The translations under genes were made by a program, and so were the position numbers. A model generated the notes under the pieces. The model was not told the DNA's origin. It searched no databases and saw only the letters and a list, made by a program, of their open reading frames with translations. From Peribacillus huizhouensis (GTDB lineage Bacteria > Bacillota > Bacilli > Bacillales > DSM-1321), in assembly GCF_014138605.1 (NCBI RefSeq), contig NZ_JACJHX010000002.1:163899-227898 (forward strand): a stretch of 64,000 nt of DNA. Reading direction: 5' to 3'. Shown in pieces: positions 10,097-17,660 of the stretch. Position 1 is the first letter of the stretch, and each line of letters begins with the position of its first letter.

Positions 10097-10177
10097 TTAA
10101 TTCCCGGTACATGTAGGATTAGGGTCTGTTCTTTCACTTTGGCCATGGTGTTTACTTGTTTTAATATTATTCTTCAT
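10097..10177 (-). CDS. 26-aa ORF translationally coupled to ureB
   Basis: The ATG (10175-10177) overlaps the ureB TGA in an ATGA arrangement, and the frame runs 26 codons to TAA at 10097-10099. The product is hydrophilic: MKNNIKTSKHHGQSERTDPN, then PTCTGN. It has no TM segment. The overlap with ureB suggests real translation. I do not recognise the peptide, and it could be the eroded 5' end of a longer gene, because the following 160 bases up to the Spo0E-family gene are empty. Confidence 0.4.
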   Translation of the reverse strand: MKNNIKTSKHHGQSERTDPNPTCTGN

Positions 10178-10557
10178 TTTTTCATATAACCTTTTTCTAC
10201 AGCTGTTTTAAAAGCATTTTCTCTAATGCTTTGATCTTCCATAGAACCCATCGTCAACCCATTAAAACCAAATATATTCTTTTTCCCTCCAAAGTCGACT
10301 AACTGAACGGTCTTTTCTTCACCAGGTTCAAACCGAATAGCCGTGCCAGACAATATATCCAGATGCATACCAAATGCCTTTTCACGGTCAAATTGCAAGG
10401 CTTTGTTCACTTCAAAAAAGTGAAAGTGGCATCCTACCTGAATAGGACGGTCACCACAATGCTGAACTCGAATCACCTCTCTTCGGGACCCTGGACGCAG
10501 CGTAATAGGTTCTCCCTCGTAACGAATTTCTCCTATATTTCCATTAATTTTAGTCAT
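10174..10557 (-). CDS. ureB: Urease beta subunit UreB
   Basis: A 127-aa structural subunit that packs against UreC in the urease trimer. Family segments are clear: the opening GEIRYEGEPITLRPG, then VQHCGDRPIQVGCHFHFFEV and FGMHLDILSGTAIRFEPGEE, and KNIFGFNGLT near the end. The length is close to Sporosarcina UreB. It follows ureA after 19 bases. Its stop overlaps the start of a 26-codon ORF. Confidence 0.96.
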   Translation of the reverse strand: MTKINGNIGEIRYEGEPITLRPGSRREVIRVQHCGDRPIQVGCHFHFFEVNKALQFDREKAFGMHLDILSGTAIRFEPGEEKTVQLVDFGGKKNIFGFNGLTMGSMEDQSIRENAFKTAVEKGYMKK

Positions 10558-10576
10558 TCTGTCACCTCCTAAAATA

Positions 10577-10978
10577 TTAAACAGTTTGGTTCACTTTCTC
10601 AGATCTTGACGAAGTGAAAATTGAATCATCCAATGTAAAGTAGTTTTGATTCCCTATTTCCGATCTTGTCGGGATACGAATTGGGTCATGTACAGTGATT
10701 AATTTTGATCCGTCTAAAAACATTCCTTCTACTTGTATGATTGGGATTAGCTCTCTCACTCCAGGCAAGACATCTTCTTGTGACAATATTTGCGTGCCAA
10801 AAGAAATAATATCCGCCAACAGCTTGTTCGCTGTAACGGCCTGTTCCATAAGCTCGTCGCTTATAATTGCCACCGCTTCTGGATAATTGAGTTTCAATCC
10901 ATTTTTCAATCTTCTTCTTGCTAATTCAGCTGTAGTGAATACTAGCAGCCTTTCATTTTCCCTTGGAGTTAAATGCAT
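10577..10978 (-). CDS. ureA: Urease gamma subunit UreA with C-terminal extension
   Basis: A 133-aa subunit from the ATG at 10978, which is preceded by GGTGGTGGAGG; an upstream in-frame GTG would add five residues that encode this ribosome-binding site. The core is canonical: MHLTPRENERLLVFTTAELA, then RRLKNGLKLNYPEAVA, ending GSKLITVHDPI. Typical UreA stops about there, near 100 residues. Here about 33 more follow (IPTRSEIGNQNYFTLDDSIF and beyond). The gene lies between ureF and ureB. Confidence 0.95.
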   Translation of the reverse strand: MHLTPRENERLLVFTTAELARRRLKNGLKLNYPEAVAIISDELMEQAVTANKLLADIISFGTQILSQEDVLPGVRELIPIIQVEGMFLDGSKLITVHDPIRIPTRSEIGNQNYFTLDDSIFTSSRSEKVNQTV

Positions 10979-11004
10979 TTTTGCCTCCACCACCTATTCA
11001 TTTT

Positions 11005-11700
11005 TTATGACATGCAAACCCTTGTATATAAGGTTTCATGTTCCATTGAAGCGATCTCAAGACCAGGAAAAAAACTATTTACGTTCTCGATCGTAAATTC
11101 CTCTTCTATTATCGGATAATTTTCTAATTGTTTTCCAAGTCTGTAGAGTACAAGCTGCGACTCATTTTGGCCAAGTGGCATAATTCGGGTCGCCACGGAT
11201 ACCAAAGATACCATTCCAGAAAACAAATACGTCTGCACAGTCTCCCTTAGAGGTAAAGACAGTTTCGCTGCCACTACGCCATAGCCTATCGCGTAGTGAT
11301 ACTGCAAAGAATTGTTCAACAAGTTTTCATAAAAAGAAGTTTCATTGCCTGCCTGTAGATTTTTCACACCAAGCAATAGCGATCTCCCTGTTTTCATACT
11401 AGCCTCGAATAACTCCTTGGCAGGTTTTGCAGCCGTATACAATTGCTGAAGCTCAGCCAATCTAGCTGAATCATCCTGTAAAGTAGCCTCATACGCTTCT
11501 TTAACAAATACAGCGTCTAAACGAATATTTGCTTCAAGTATGGTTTGCAAAATACTTTCAACTTCTGTCGCTGTATTGATTCGATAGTTCTGAATGTAGG
11601 TTTCAAGCCCATAAGAGTGGTTAAAGCTACCTGTCGGAAATGTTCCTCCAGATAGTTGCAACCATGTAAGTAAACTTGATGTTTGCTTATTTCCGGATAT
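11005..11700 (-). CDS. ureF: Urease accessory protein UreF with doubtful start codon
   Basis: UreF is part of the UreD-UreF-UreG complex that loads nickel. The conserved N-terminal signature LQLSGGTFPTGSFNHSYGLE is present, and the C-terminal half has the usual helical character. The only standard start is a TTG at 11661, which would truncate the conserved first helix (SSLLTWLQL) and has no ribosome-binding site. In-frame coding similarity extends back to an ATA at 11698-11700, seven bases after GGGGAG and overlapping the 3' end of ureD. The true start is therefore probably ATA, possibly a mutated ATG. The coordinates use that start. The family call is certain; the start is not. Confidence 0.85.
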   Translation of the reverse strand: MSGNKQTSSLLTWLQLSGGTFPTGSFNHSYGLETYIQNYRINTATEVESILQTILEANIRLDAVFVKEAYEATLQDDSARLAELQQLYTAAKPAKELFEASMKTGRSLLLGVKNLQAGNETSFYENLLNNSLQYHYAIGYGVVAAKLSLPLRETVQTYLFSGMVSLVSVATRIMPLGQNESQLVLYRLGKQLENYPIIEEEFTIENVNSFFPGLEIASMEHETLYTRVCMS

Positions 11701-12508
11701 AAGGCAACTCCCCTTTCAACATCAGCGGTCTCATAAAAGACCAAACGTCATTAAACAACTCTGTCATTTCTTCGTAATTCGAACTAAGTACTTTCATCGT
11801 AATGACACCGCTTGGATGCAGTGAACATCCTGCACGAACACTCAATCTGTCCTTTGTTGATAGATACTCCTGAAGCCGTCTAATAATATCAGCCTTACCT
11901 TGACCGGCATATAAGTACAAGGTCCCCCAATGTGAATATCCTTCTAAATAACCGAGGCGCGCGAATTGCTCCCGTTCCATGTTCAACCTAAATTGTTCCC
12001 AAATCGCAAGCTTTCCCCCAATATATAAATGTAACCGATTCGAGAGACTTCTGAATTCGAACGACTCTCCCGTGCTTTTACGACCACTGGAATACATTTC
12101 ACAGTAAGCTAGTACAGAATTTGGATGTACATCAATCCGAGTTTGTGTCTCTAGTTCCGATTGCCGAAACAATGTGATCGCTTCGGGGAAACATTCCAAG
12201 CTGGCATTCTCTCCTACATGAAAGTGTTGGTTTATAAAAGCCTTACCTTCTGGCATTTGATAGATTTTGGAAGTCGAGGCGTTCGTCAAATAAAGACGGG
12301 CACAATCTTCCACACTTATGGAATAATCCGCACGATCCCCGGCCAACATCCCACCTGCTGTATCGAAAACATACACGAACGCAGTCCCCATATCGTCCAT
12401 ATAAAATGGGCGCATTACCTTCAAAGGGAATCTGTAATTCATCCGGGAAATATAACTTTTTTCATTCTGGTCAACCTTAATACCGAGTTCCAACATACCC
12501 TCCTGCAT
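11687..12508 (-). CDS. ureD: Urease accessory protein UreD
   Basis: A 273-aa UreD/UreH-type scaffold protein that binds apo-urease and recruits UreF and UreG. Recognisable segments include GGMLAGDRADYSISVED, LTNASTSKIYQM and the ITLFRQSELE region. The ATG at 12508 has AAGGAGG at ideal spacing; a second in-frame ATG four codons later is poorly spaced. It is the first gene of the cluster, unlike the common ureABCEFGD order, and is preceded by a 17-bp hairpin and a sigma-54 promoter. Its 3' end overlaps the likely ureF start. Confidence 0.95.
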   Translation of the reverse strand: MQEGMLELGIKVDQNEKSYISRMNYRFPLKVMRPFYMDDMGTAFVYVFDTAGGMLAGDRADYSISVEDCARLYLTNASTSKIYQMPEGKAFINQHFHVGENASLECFPEAITLFRQSELETQTRIDVHPNSVLAYCEMYSSGRKSTGESFEFRSLSNRLHLYIGGKLAIWEQFRLNMEREQFARLGYLEGYSHWGTLYLYAGQGKADIIRRLQEYLSTKDRLSVRAGCSLHPSGVITMKVLSSNYEEMTELFNDVWSFMRPLMLKGELPYIRK

Positions 12509-12530
12509 TTGCTACCTCCTTCCGCTGCCA

Positions 12531-12581
12531 CCCGCTTTAAGATGACAGATGCTCAATTTTCTCTTGTCATCTTAAAGCGGG
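12531..12581 (-). promoter_or_regulatory. 17-bp leader hairpin upstream of ureD
   Basis: The arms CCCGCTTTAAGATGACA (12531-12547) and TGTCATCTTAAAGCGGG (12565-12581) are perfectly complementary, with a 17-base loop. On the transcript it would end about six bases before the ureD ribosome-binding site and has no T-run. This suits a translational or RNA-stability element rather than a terminator. Confidence 0.6.
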
Positions 12582-12766
12582 ACGTCTGCTGCAAATATTC
12601 CGTTATTCTTCTCCAGCTCTATTTAGATTATAGGCGTTATCAATCTTATCCTGATGGAGCAGCGTTTTAAGGCCCATAAATCTTGTGACAATCACTCCCT
12701 CTCAATCTAATTAGTCATTTCGTGGCCAACCCTAGGTAATGATTTATCGTCCTTATCTTTTTATAA

Positions 12767-12783
12767 ATGCAATTATCGTGCCA
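12767..12783 (-). promoter_or_regulatory. Sigma-54 (-24/-12) promoter of the urease cluster
   Basis: The minus strand reads TGGCACGATAATTGCAT. TGGCAC and TTGCA match the sigma-54 consensus completely, and the GG and GC doublets have the required ten-base spacing. It lies about 260 bases upstream of ureD, in the same orientation. The only sigma-54 activator in the window sits at the far end of the same cluster. Confidence 0.85.
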
Positions 12784-12953
12784 AATTTATAGATTATTCA
12801 ATCATTTACACAAAATATTAAGAATACAATCATATAGTTAGTTGGTATCGAGCCGTTTTTCTTCAATCTCACAACCATAAAAATTCATTATGTGACTTTA
12901 AATGAACGTTTTTTTTACATTATAAATTTATGGAATACTGTATCATAATTGTC

Positions 12954-12982
12954 CAGTTGTCCACATTTGTATTGGACAACTG
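12954..12982. promoter_or_regulatory. Candidate upstream activator site (dyad)
   Basis: The inverted repeat CAGTTGTCC (12954-12962) / GGACAACTG (12974-12982) has an 11-base spacer. Its centre is about 185 bp upstream of the -24 element, a normal distance for a sigma-54 activator binding site. I found no second copy. Binding by the AmiC-like activator is inferred. Confidence 0.5.
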
Positions 12983-13021
12983 AACACTTGAGTGAGTTTT
13001 TTGTCGTATCTGATCATTCAT

Positions 13022-13077
13022 GTAAATAAAAAACGCCATGCCTAATTTGGTTGATTTAACCAAAGGCATGACGTTTT
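13022..13077 (-). terminator. Terminator of the DnaB/DnaD-like gene
   Basis: On the minus strand a stem of about 13 bp (AAAACGTCATGCCT against AGGCATGGCGTTTT, one mismatch) is followed by TTTTTTATTT. It lies about 130 bases downstream of the gene ending at 13207. Confidence 0.7.
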
Positions 13078-13206
13078 GTGCTCATCTTACTAAAGTTAAT
13101 GGCTATTGGGTCTGACCCTACAAGAACTAAATACAGTAAAAGAATATTCATTAAACACTACATACTGATACAGAGCGCAAGGTCAAACTATCAAAGATAA
13201 TCGATG

Positions 13207-13551
13207 TTACCCTTCTTGAATTATTTGAGTATGGTATGAATAGTATTGTTTAAAGAAAGTAATTGCTCCCTGGGCATCCTGAATGTTCAATTTTTTGCAT
13301 AAATTAGCTAATGCCAATAGTTTATAAGTCACGAACTTTTGCTTGTTCGTAGCAAGTACATAATAAATGAGAGTTTTTATGACAGAGGGTGGTAGCTTCA
13401 TTTCGTTCAACTTACGGAGAATATCTGATCGAGAACGAATGGATGGCATGTACTCCTGGATTTCATTAAACACTTCCTCTGTTGAATGTGCTTCCAAAAA
13501 TCGGGCTAGTTTTCTTTCCTTTGCTTCTAAAAGCTCACTATCAACAAGCAT
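13207..13551 (-). CDS. Short protein with DnaB/DnaD-like C-terminal domain
   Basis: A 114-aa protein from the ATG at 13551, which has AAGGAG eight bases upstream; a TTG six codons earlier is less likely. The segment LRKLNEMKLPPSVIKTLIYY then VLATNKQKFV resembles the C-terminal domain shared by the DnaB and DnaD helicase-loading proteins of Bacilli (LPPGVVNVLIDYVL-type pattern). The long N-terminal parts of those proteins are absent, and no replication gene is near. It could be a domain relic or a stand-alone DNA-binding adaptor. It has its own terminator, so it is probably expressed. The function is not assigned. Confidence 0.55.
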   Translation of the reverse strand: MLVDSELLEAKERKLARFLEAHSTEEVFNEIQEYMPSIRSRSDILRKLNEMKLPPSVIKTLIYYVLATNKQKFVTYKLLALANLCKKLNIQDAQGAITFFKQYYSYHTQIIQEG

Positions 13552-13644
13552 TTCCTGTTCTCCTTCCAATCAACCGTTTCGAGCTAATCTAGTTGGTTCT
13601 TATTAAAGCATACAAAATTAGATGTCCCTCTTATTCTTAGCCTT

Positions 13645-13737
13645 TTATTCCAAAAATAAGTCAAATGCTATGGTGATTAGCCAAAGAACAGAAAGAGCAC
13701 CCGATATATATATGCCTAGACTAAGTAAAGTTTCCAT
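13645..13737 (-). CDS. 30-aa single-TM peptide
   Basis: The ATG at 13737 has AAGGAG five bases upstream (an ATG three bases earlier is too close). The frame encodes METLLSLGIYISGALSVLWL then ITIAFDLFLE before TAA. Nearly the whole product is one hydrophobic helix with an acidic residue near each end. The well-placed ribosome-binding site makes it credible as a small membrane protein. No family recognised. It lies about 90 bases upstream of the DnaB/DnaD-like gene in the same orientation. Confidence 0.4.
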   Translation of the reverse strand: METLLSLGIYISGALSVLWLITIAFDLFLE

Positions 13738-14379
13738 CATGGCTCCTTCTTGACATATCTTGTTCTCCTTTTCTTACCGTGACAAATAAGTACCACAAGT
13801 ATAGGATTTATTTGGGCTAGGGGATTCTATCAACATTCTGCACACGTATATTGGCACTTGATTAACCTAGAAACTTATCTTGCTAGCTACTAAGAGAACT
13901 GAATAATCAAAAGAATCATCGTTCAATGATTCTGATAGTTAGCTAGAATCAACCTATTTTCGAAAGCAAGCTTGTTTATTCAGTGGTAGAACATTATCGC
14001 GACAAGTTTTTATTACACGGTTCGTTTTTAATTGGATCCTTTTCAATGAAGCCAAAATCATTGGCTAGAACGTCCATCTTGATGACTACAGTCGCTATAG
14101 CTGATCGCTTCTAAAATGCTTTACATACAATTTTGCTCCATATCCGAAGTTATCATCACAATTATTTGATTGCGGGGATTTTCAACTCCTTTCTGTTAAA
14201 GCTAATGCCAGTATAAACAAGCTATTTTTAAAATTTTGTCGATTTATTAAATATTCCCTATTTGTAATAGAACTGTTATTTTGTCTTAACAATAGAAAAC
14301 AAAATGTAATTATCGTTACTGTTTTATGTCTAATAAACACATTCAAATTATTAAACTTTATCATAAAAACAATCGAGCG
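13738..14379. other. Intergenic stretch without recognisable gene
   Basis: I see only AT-rich sequence with short frames between the 30-aa peptide gene and the melibiose operon terminator. A TGGCAC at about 13854 has no matching -12 element, and no start with a good ribosome-binding site stands out. Confidence 0.5.
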
Positions 14380-14429
14380 AAAGGGTCAGACTCCGCAACT
14401 AATATATAGCGCGTGGTCTGACCCTTTTT
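14380..14429 (-). terminator. Terminator after melA built from GGGTCAGAC motif
   Basis: The arms AAAGGGTCAGAC (14380-14391) and GTCTGACCCTTTT (14416-14428) form the stem about 30 bases beyond the melA stop. The arms match a GGGTCWGACCC motif seen at several other places in the window. Confidence 0.65.
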
Positions 14430-14458
14430 AAGACACCCTCTTAATTCATCGCAAAATC

Positions 14459-15787
14459 TTATTTCACATAAACTTTAGATTCATTCTTCGTAAACTGCGG
14501 CAGCCAATCTCCATGTGCTTCAATTAACTCATCACACATCGAGATGATGTCGTCCATGGATAGTTCAGCGCTTGTGTGCGGATCAAGCATAGCCGCTTGG
14601 TACACATGCTCTCGTTTTCCAGTGATTGCTGCTTCGATTGTGAGAAGTTGAGTATTAATATTTGTTCGATTAAGTGCAGCTAGCTGCTCTGGTAGATCAC
14701 CGATGTAAGTCGGCATAATGCCATTGCGGTCGACAACACATGGTACTTCGACCACTGCATTTTCTGGAAGATTACTAATTAAGCGACCGGTATTTAATAC
14801 GTTTCCACCAAATTTGAATGGCACATTTGTTTCCATCGCTTCAATAATTCTTGAACCATACTCATTGGAACGAGTATGTGTTAGCTGACTGTTGTTCACC
14901 ATATCTTCTCGCATTGATTCCCAGCTCTCAATTTGCGAAACACACCGGCGAGGATATTCATCAAGTGGAATATTGAATCTTTCAATCAGCTCTGGATATT
15001 TACTTTTTATAAAATATGGATGGTACTCGGCATTATGTTCGGAAGATTCTGTAATATAATAGCCGAACTTATCCATTAATTCGTAGCGAACCATATCATC
15101 ATGTTTAGTTTTTTGTTTTTCCTTGGCACGACGTTTAATTTCTGGATATAAATCCTTTCCGCCACGCTTAACCTCTAATAACCATGCCATATGGTTAATA
15201 CCGGCAATCCGTTCTTCAATGCCTTCATGATCCATTTCTAAGTCTCTAAATAAATGCTCTGTACAAATTTGAACACTATGACATAGTCCGATTGTTTTCA
15301 CGTTTGTGTAGCGCAGCATCGCACCGGTTAAACTAGCCATCGGATTTGTGTAATTTAAGAACAGGGCATCAGGACAAACCTCTTCAATATCCTTCGCAAA
15401 ATCCAGCATCACCGGAATCGTACGAAGGGCTCGGAAAATCCCACCAATCCCCGTTGTATCAGCAATTGTTTGCTGTAAACCGTATTTTTTAGGTATTTCA
15501 AAATCAATAACAGTACTAGGTTTGTAACCACCAACTTGGATTGCATTGATCACATATTTTGCTCCTCGAAGCGCTTCTTTTCGATCAGAGTATGACTGAA
15601 TCGTTACATTACTATTATAGTTTTTCTTTAAGTTATTCAACATATTTTCAGAGTCTTTTAGACGTTGCTCATCGATATCGAAAAGGGCAAATTCAAACCC
15701 AGCTAATGCTGGTACAAACAAACAATCTCCTAGAACGTTTTTAGCAAAAATGGTACTTCCTGCTCCAATAAATGTAATTTTAGACAT
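14459..15787 (-). CDS. melA: GH4 alpha-galactosidase (melibiase)
   Basis: A 442-aa cytosolic glycosidase of the NAD+- and Mn2+-dependent family GH4. The N-terminal Rossmann motif FIGAGSTIFAKN, the metal-ligand motif CHS (169-171) in TIGLCHSVQ and H199 in GINHMAWLL identify the family; CHS is typical of its alpha-galactosidases. B. subtilis MelA has a similar length and the same operon position. It would cleave melibiose or raffinose brought in by the adjacent ABC transporter. It is the last gene of a five-gene cluster, 34 bases after the permease. Confidence 0.93.
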   Translation of the reverse strand: MSKITFIGAGSTIFAKNVLGDCLFVPALAGFEFALFDIDEQRLKDSENMLNNLKKNYNSNVTIQSYSDRKEALRGAKYVINAIQVGGYKPSTVIDFEIPKKYGLQQTIADTTGIGGIFRALRTIPVMLDFAKDIEEVCPDALFLNYTNPMASLTGAMLRYTNVKTIGLCHSVQICTEHLFRDLEMDHEGIEERIAGINHMAWLLEVKRGGKDLYPEIKRRAKEKQKTKHDDMVRYELMDKFGYYITESSEHNAEYHPYFIKSKYPELIERFNIPLDEYPRRCVSQIESWESMREDMVNNSQLTHTRSNEYGSRIIEAMETNVPFKFGGNVLNTGRLISNLPENAVVEVPCVVDRNGIMPTYIGDLPEQLAALNRTNINTQLLTIEAAITGKREHVYQAAMLDPHTSAELSMDDIISMCDELIEAHGDWLPQFTKNESKVYVK

Positions 15788-15821
15788 ATTTCATCTTCCT
15801 TCCTTATCCCTGTTTTTATGA

Positions 15822-16652
15822 TTAACCTTTTACTGATCCCGAAGCTAACCCTTTAATGAAGTATTTTTGTAAGAATAAAAATAAAATGGTCATTGGTAAC
15901 ATCGACATCAAGGCTGCTGCTGCTACTAAGTTCAGTTTATTTTGATTTGAACCAAAGAAATTAGCTAAAGAAACGGTTAATGTATGCATAGCACTATCTT
16001 GTAAGAAAAAGATCGCAAACTGGTAATCATTCCAAATGTATACACAAGATATAATCAGAATCGATGCAGTGATTGGTTTTAACAATGGAAACACGATTCT
16101 AAAGAAAATCCCGAGCGTACTCGCCCCATCAATCTTGGCGGCTTCTTCTAATTCCTTTGGTATCGTTGACCGAATGAAGCCTGCATATAAAAAGATCGTT
16201 AATGGCATAAACGCTGCAACATTATTGAGAATCGCCACATCATACGTATTCATCATGCCAAAATCAACAACCAAATTGTACAATGGCACAAGTGCCGTCA
16301 ATGGTGGAATAATCATAATGGCAATAAATAAGAAGTAAAAAAACTTATTTAATTTTGTTTGCCGACGTGCCAGCGGGTAGGCAGCCATTGATCCTAATAC
16401 GATCAATAATACGGCTGAAAACAGTGTGATAATCGCCGAATTGATAAACGAATTCCCTAAGTTGGTAAGTTCCCACGCCTCGGAAAAGTTTTCGAAACTT
16501 ATTTGCTTGGGGAAAACCCATTTTGAACTGAAATCACCTTTCGCTTTTAAAGCAGTCGTAATTAAAATGTAGAAAGGTATGATATGAACGAGCGTAATGA
16601 AAATAGCCAACCCAGCAAACAATCGTTTCTTTTTCTTGTCTGTGTATGTCAC
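15822..16652 (-). CDS. melC: Melibiose/raffinose ABC transporter permease (MelC/AmyC-like)
   Basis: A 276-aa MalG-type inner-membrane permease with six TM helices. The EAA loop reads ELEEAAKIDGAS (about 165-176). It starts with a GTG that shares a base with the TAG stop of the upstream permease (TAGTG), a sign of translational coupling. With the partner permease it forms the channel for an alpha-galactoside importer. No ATPase gene is present, as in B. subtilis, where a shared MsmX-type ATPase serves several sugar importers. Confidence 0.9.
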   Translation of the reverse strand: MTYTDKKKKRLFAGLAIFITLVHIIPFYILITTALKAKGDFSSKWVFPKQISFENFSEAWELTNLGNSFINSAIITLFSAVLLIVLGSMAAYPLARRQTKLNKFFYFLFIAIMIIPPLTALVPLYNLVVDFGMMNTYDVAILNNVAAFMPLTIFLYAGFIRSTIPKELEEAAKIDGASTLGIFFRIVFPLLKPITASILIISCVYIWNDYQFAIFFLQDSAMHTLTVSLANFFGSNQNKLNLVAAAALMSMLPMTILFLFLQKYFIKGLASGSVKG

Positions 16653-17581
16653 TATGCTTCGACCTCTTTTCGTCTAAAGTAAACGAGAGCTGCTAAGCTT
16701 AAAATAAGGATGATGATAGCCATGAAAACACCTTGCGTAGCTGCATAACCAGCATCCTGTCTTTTAAAATACAAATCATACATAAACGTTGACATCGATT
16801 GAGAGGCATTTCCAGGTCCACCACCCGTTAAGGCAATAATCACATCAAATAATTTTAAACCACCGATAATATTGATCACCATATTAATCGTGATCGATGG
16901 CATTAACAATGGGAGTGTAATATTTTTAAACTGCTGAAGGGCAGAGGCACCATCAATTTGCGCTGCTTCATAATAATCTTTTGAGATGCTTTGTAACCCA
17001 GCTAAATAAATGATCATGGCAACGCCTACATATTGATATGTATTGACAAATACGATGATCCACGTATTCCACTCCGGATTTGCTAATGCATTGATTTTGT
17101 CTAAGCCTAAGAATAGCAAGACGTCATTCAGTGCTCCACCTTGATAGGCAAAGAAGAAATACCAGATATACCCCATGATTAACGGACTAATAATAACGGG
17201 AAGATAAATCACCGTTCGGGTAATGGCTTTCATTCGAATGCTTTGATTTAACAATAGCGCATATAATAAGCCGATAATATTTTGCAAGATGGTACTACCG
17301 ATTCCATACAGTAAGGTATTTTTCACGACGAGCCATGTTGTGGGATCTGTTAACATTCGTTTGTATTGGTCTAAGCCTACCCAATCATAACTTTGGGAAA
17401 AACCGTTCCAATTCGTAAATGATAACTGAATCCCATTTAAGAAGGGATATAAAATAAATAGAAAAACGATGACCAAGCTTGGAGTATACATCCACCAAAG
17501 AGAAGATGGCTTTTTCTCTTTTCGCTTCGGTGCTTTCTTGGCAATGGCTACCTTTCTTCTAGCTACTAGTTCACTCATCAT
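16652..17581 (-). CDS. melD: Melibiose/raffinose ABC transporter permease (MelD/AmyD-like)
   Basis: A MalF-type permease with about six TM helices and an EAA loop ([13 protein letters not shown]). I chose the ATG at 17581 (309 aa; MMSELVARR) because GGAG lies just upstream; an in-frame start 16 codons earlier lacks a site. The N-terminus is basic and cytoplasmic ([17 protein letters not shown]). It lies between the binding protein and the second permease. Confidence 0.9.
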   Translation of the reverse strand: MMSELVARRKVAIAKKAPKRKEKKPSSLWWMYTPSLVIVFLFILYPFLNGIQLSFTNWNGFSQSYDWVGLDQYKRMLTDPTTWLVVKNTLLYGIGSTILQNIIGLLYALLLNQSIRMKAITRTVIYLPVIISPLIMGYIWYFFFAYQGGALNDVLLFLGLDKINALANPEWNTWIIVFVNTYQYVGVAMIIYLAGLQSISKDYYEAAQIDGASALQQFKNITLPLLMPSITINMVINIIGGLKLFDVIIALTGGGPGNASQSMSTFMYDLYFKRQDAGYAATQGVFMAIIILILSLAALVYFRRKEVEA

Positions 17582-17660
17582 ATCAACTCCATATTTAGAC
17601 GTGCTTTGCCTGTATAAGGGAGTCGCCATCCTTCAATAACTCCCTTATTCGTACACGTAG

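Noticed and set aside
11517-11744. Alternative minus-strand frame overlapping ureD and ureF
   Set aside because: It is a shadow; the UreF frame carries the conserved family signature.
13850-13870. TGGCAC on the plus strand as a sigma-54 promoter
   Set aside because: No GC doublet at the -12 position and no plus-strand gene downstream.
14182-14364. 60-codon minus-strand frame
   Set aside because: AT-driven composition and no start signal; consistent with chance.
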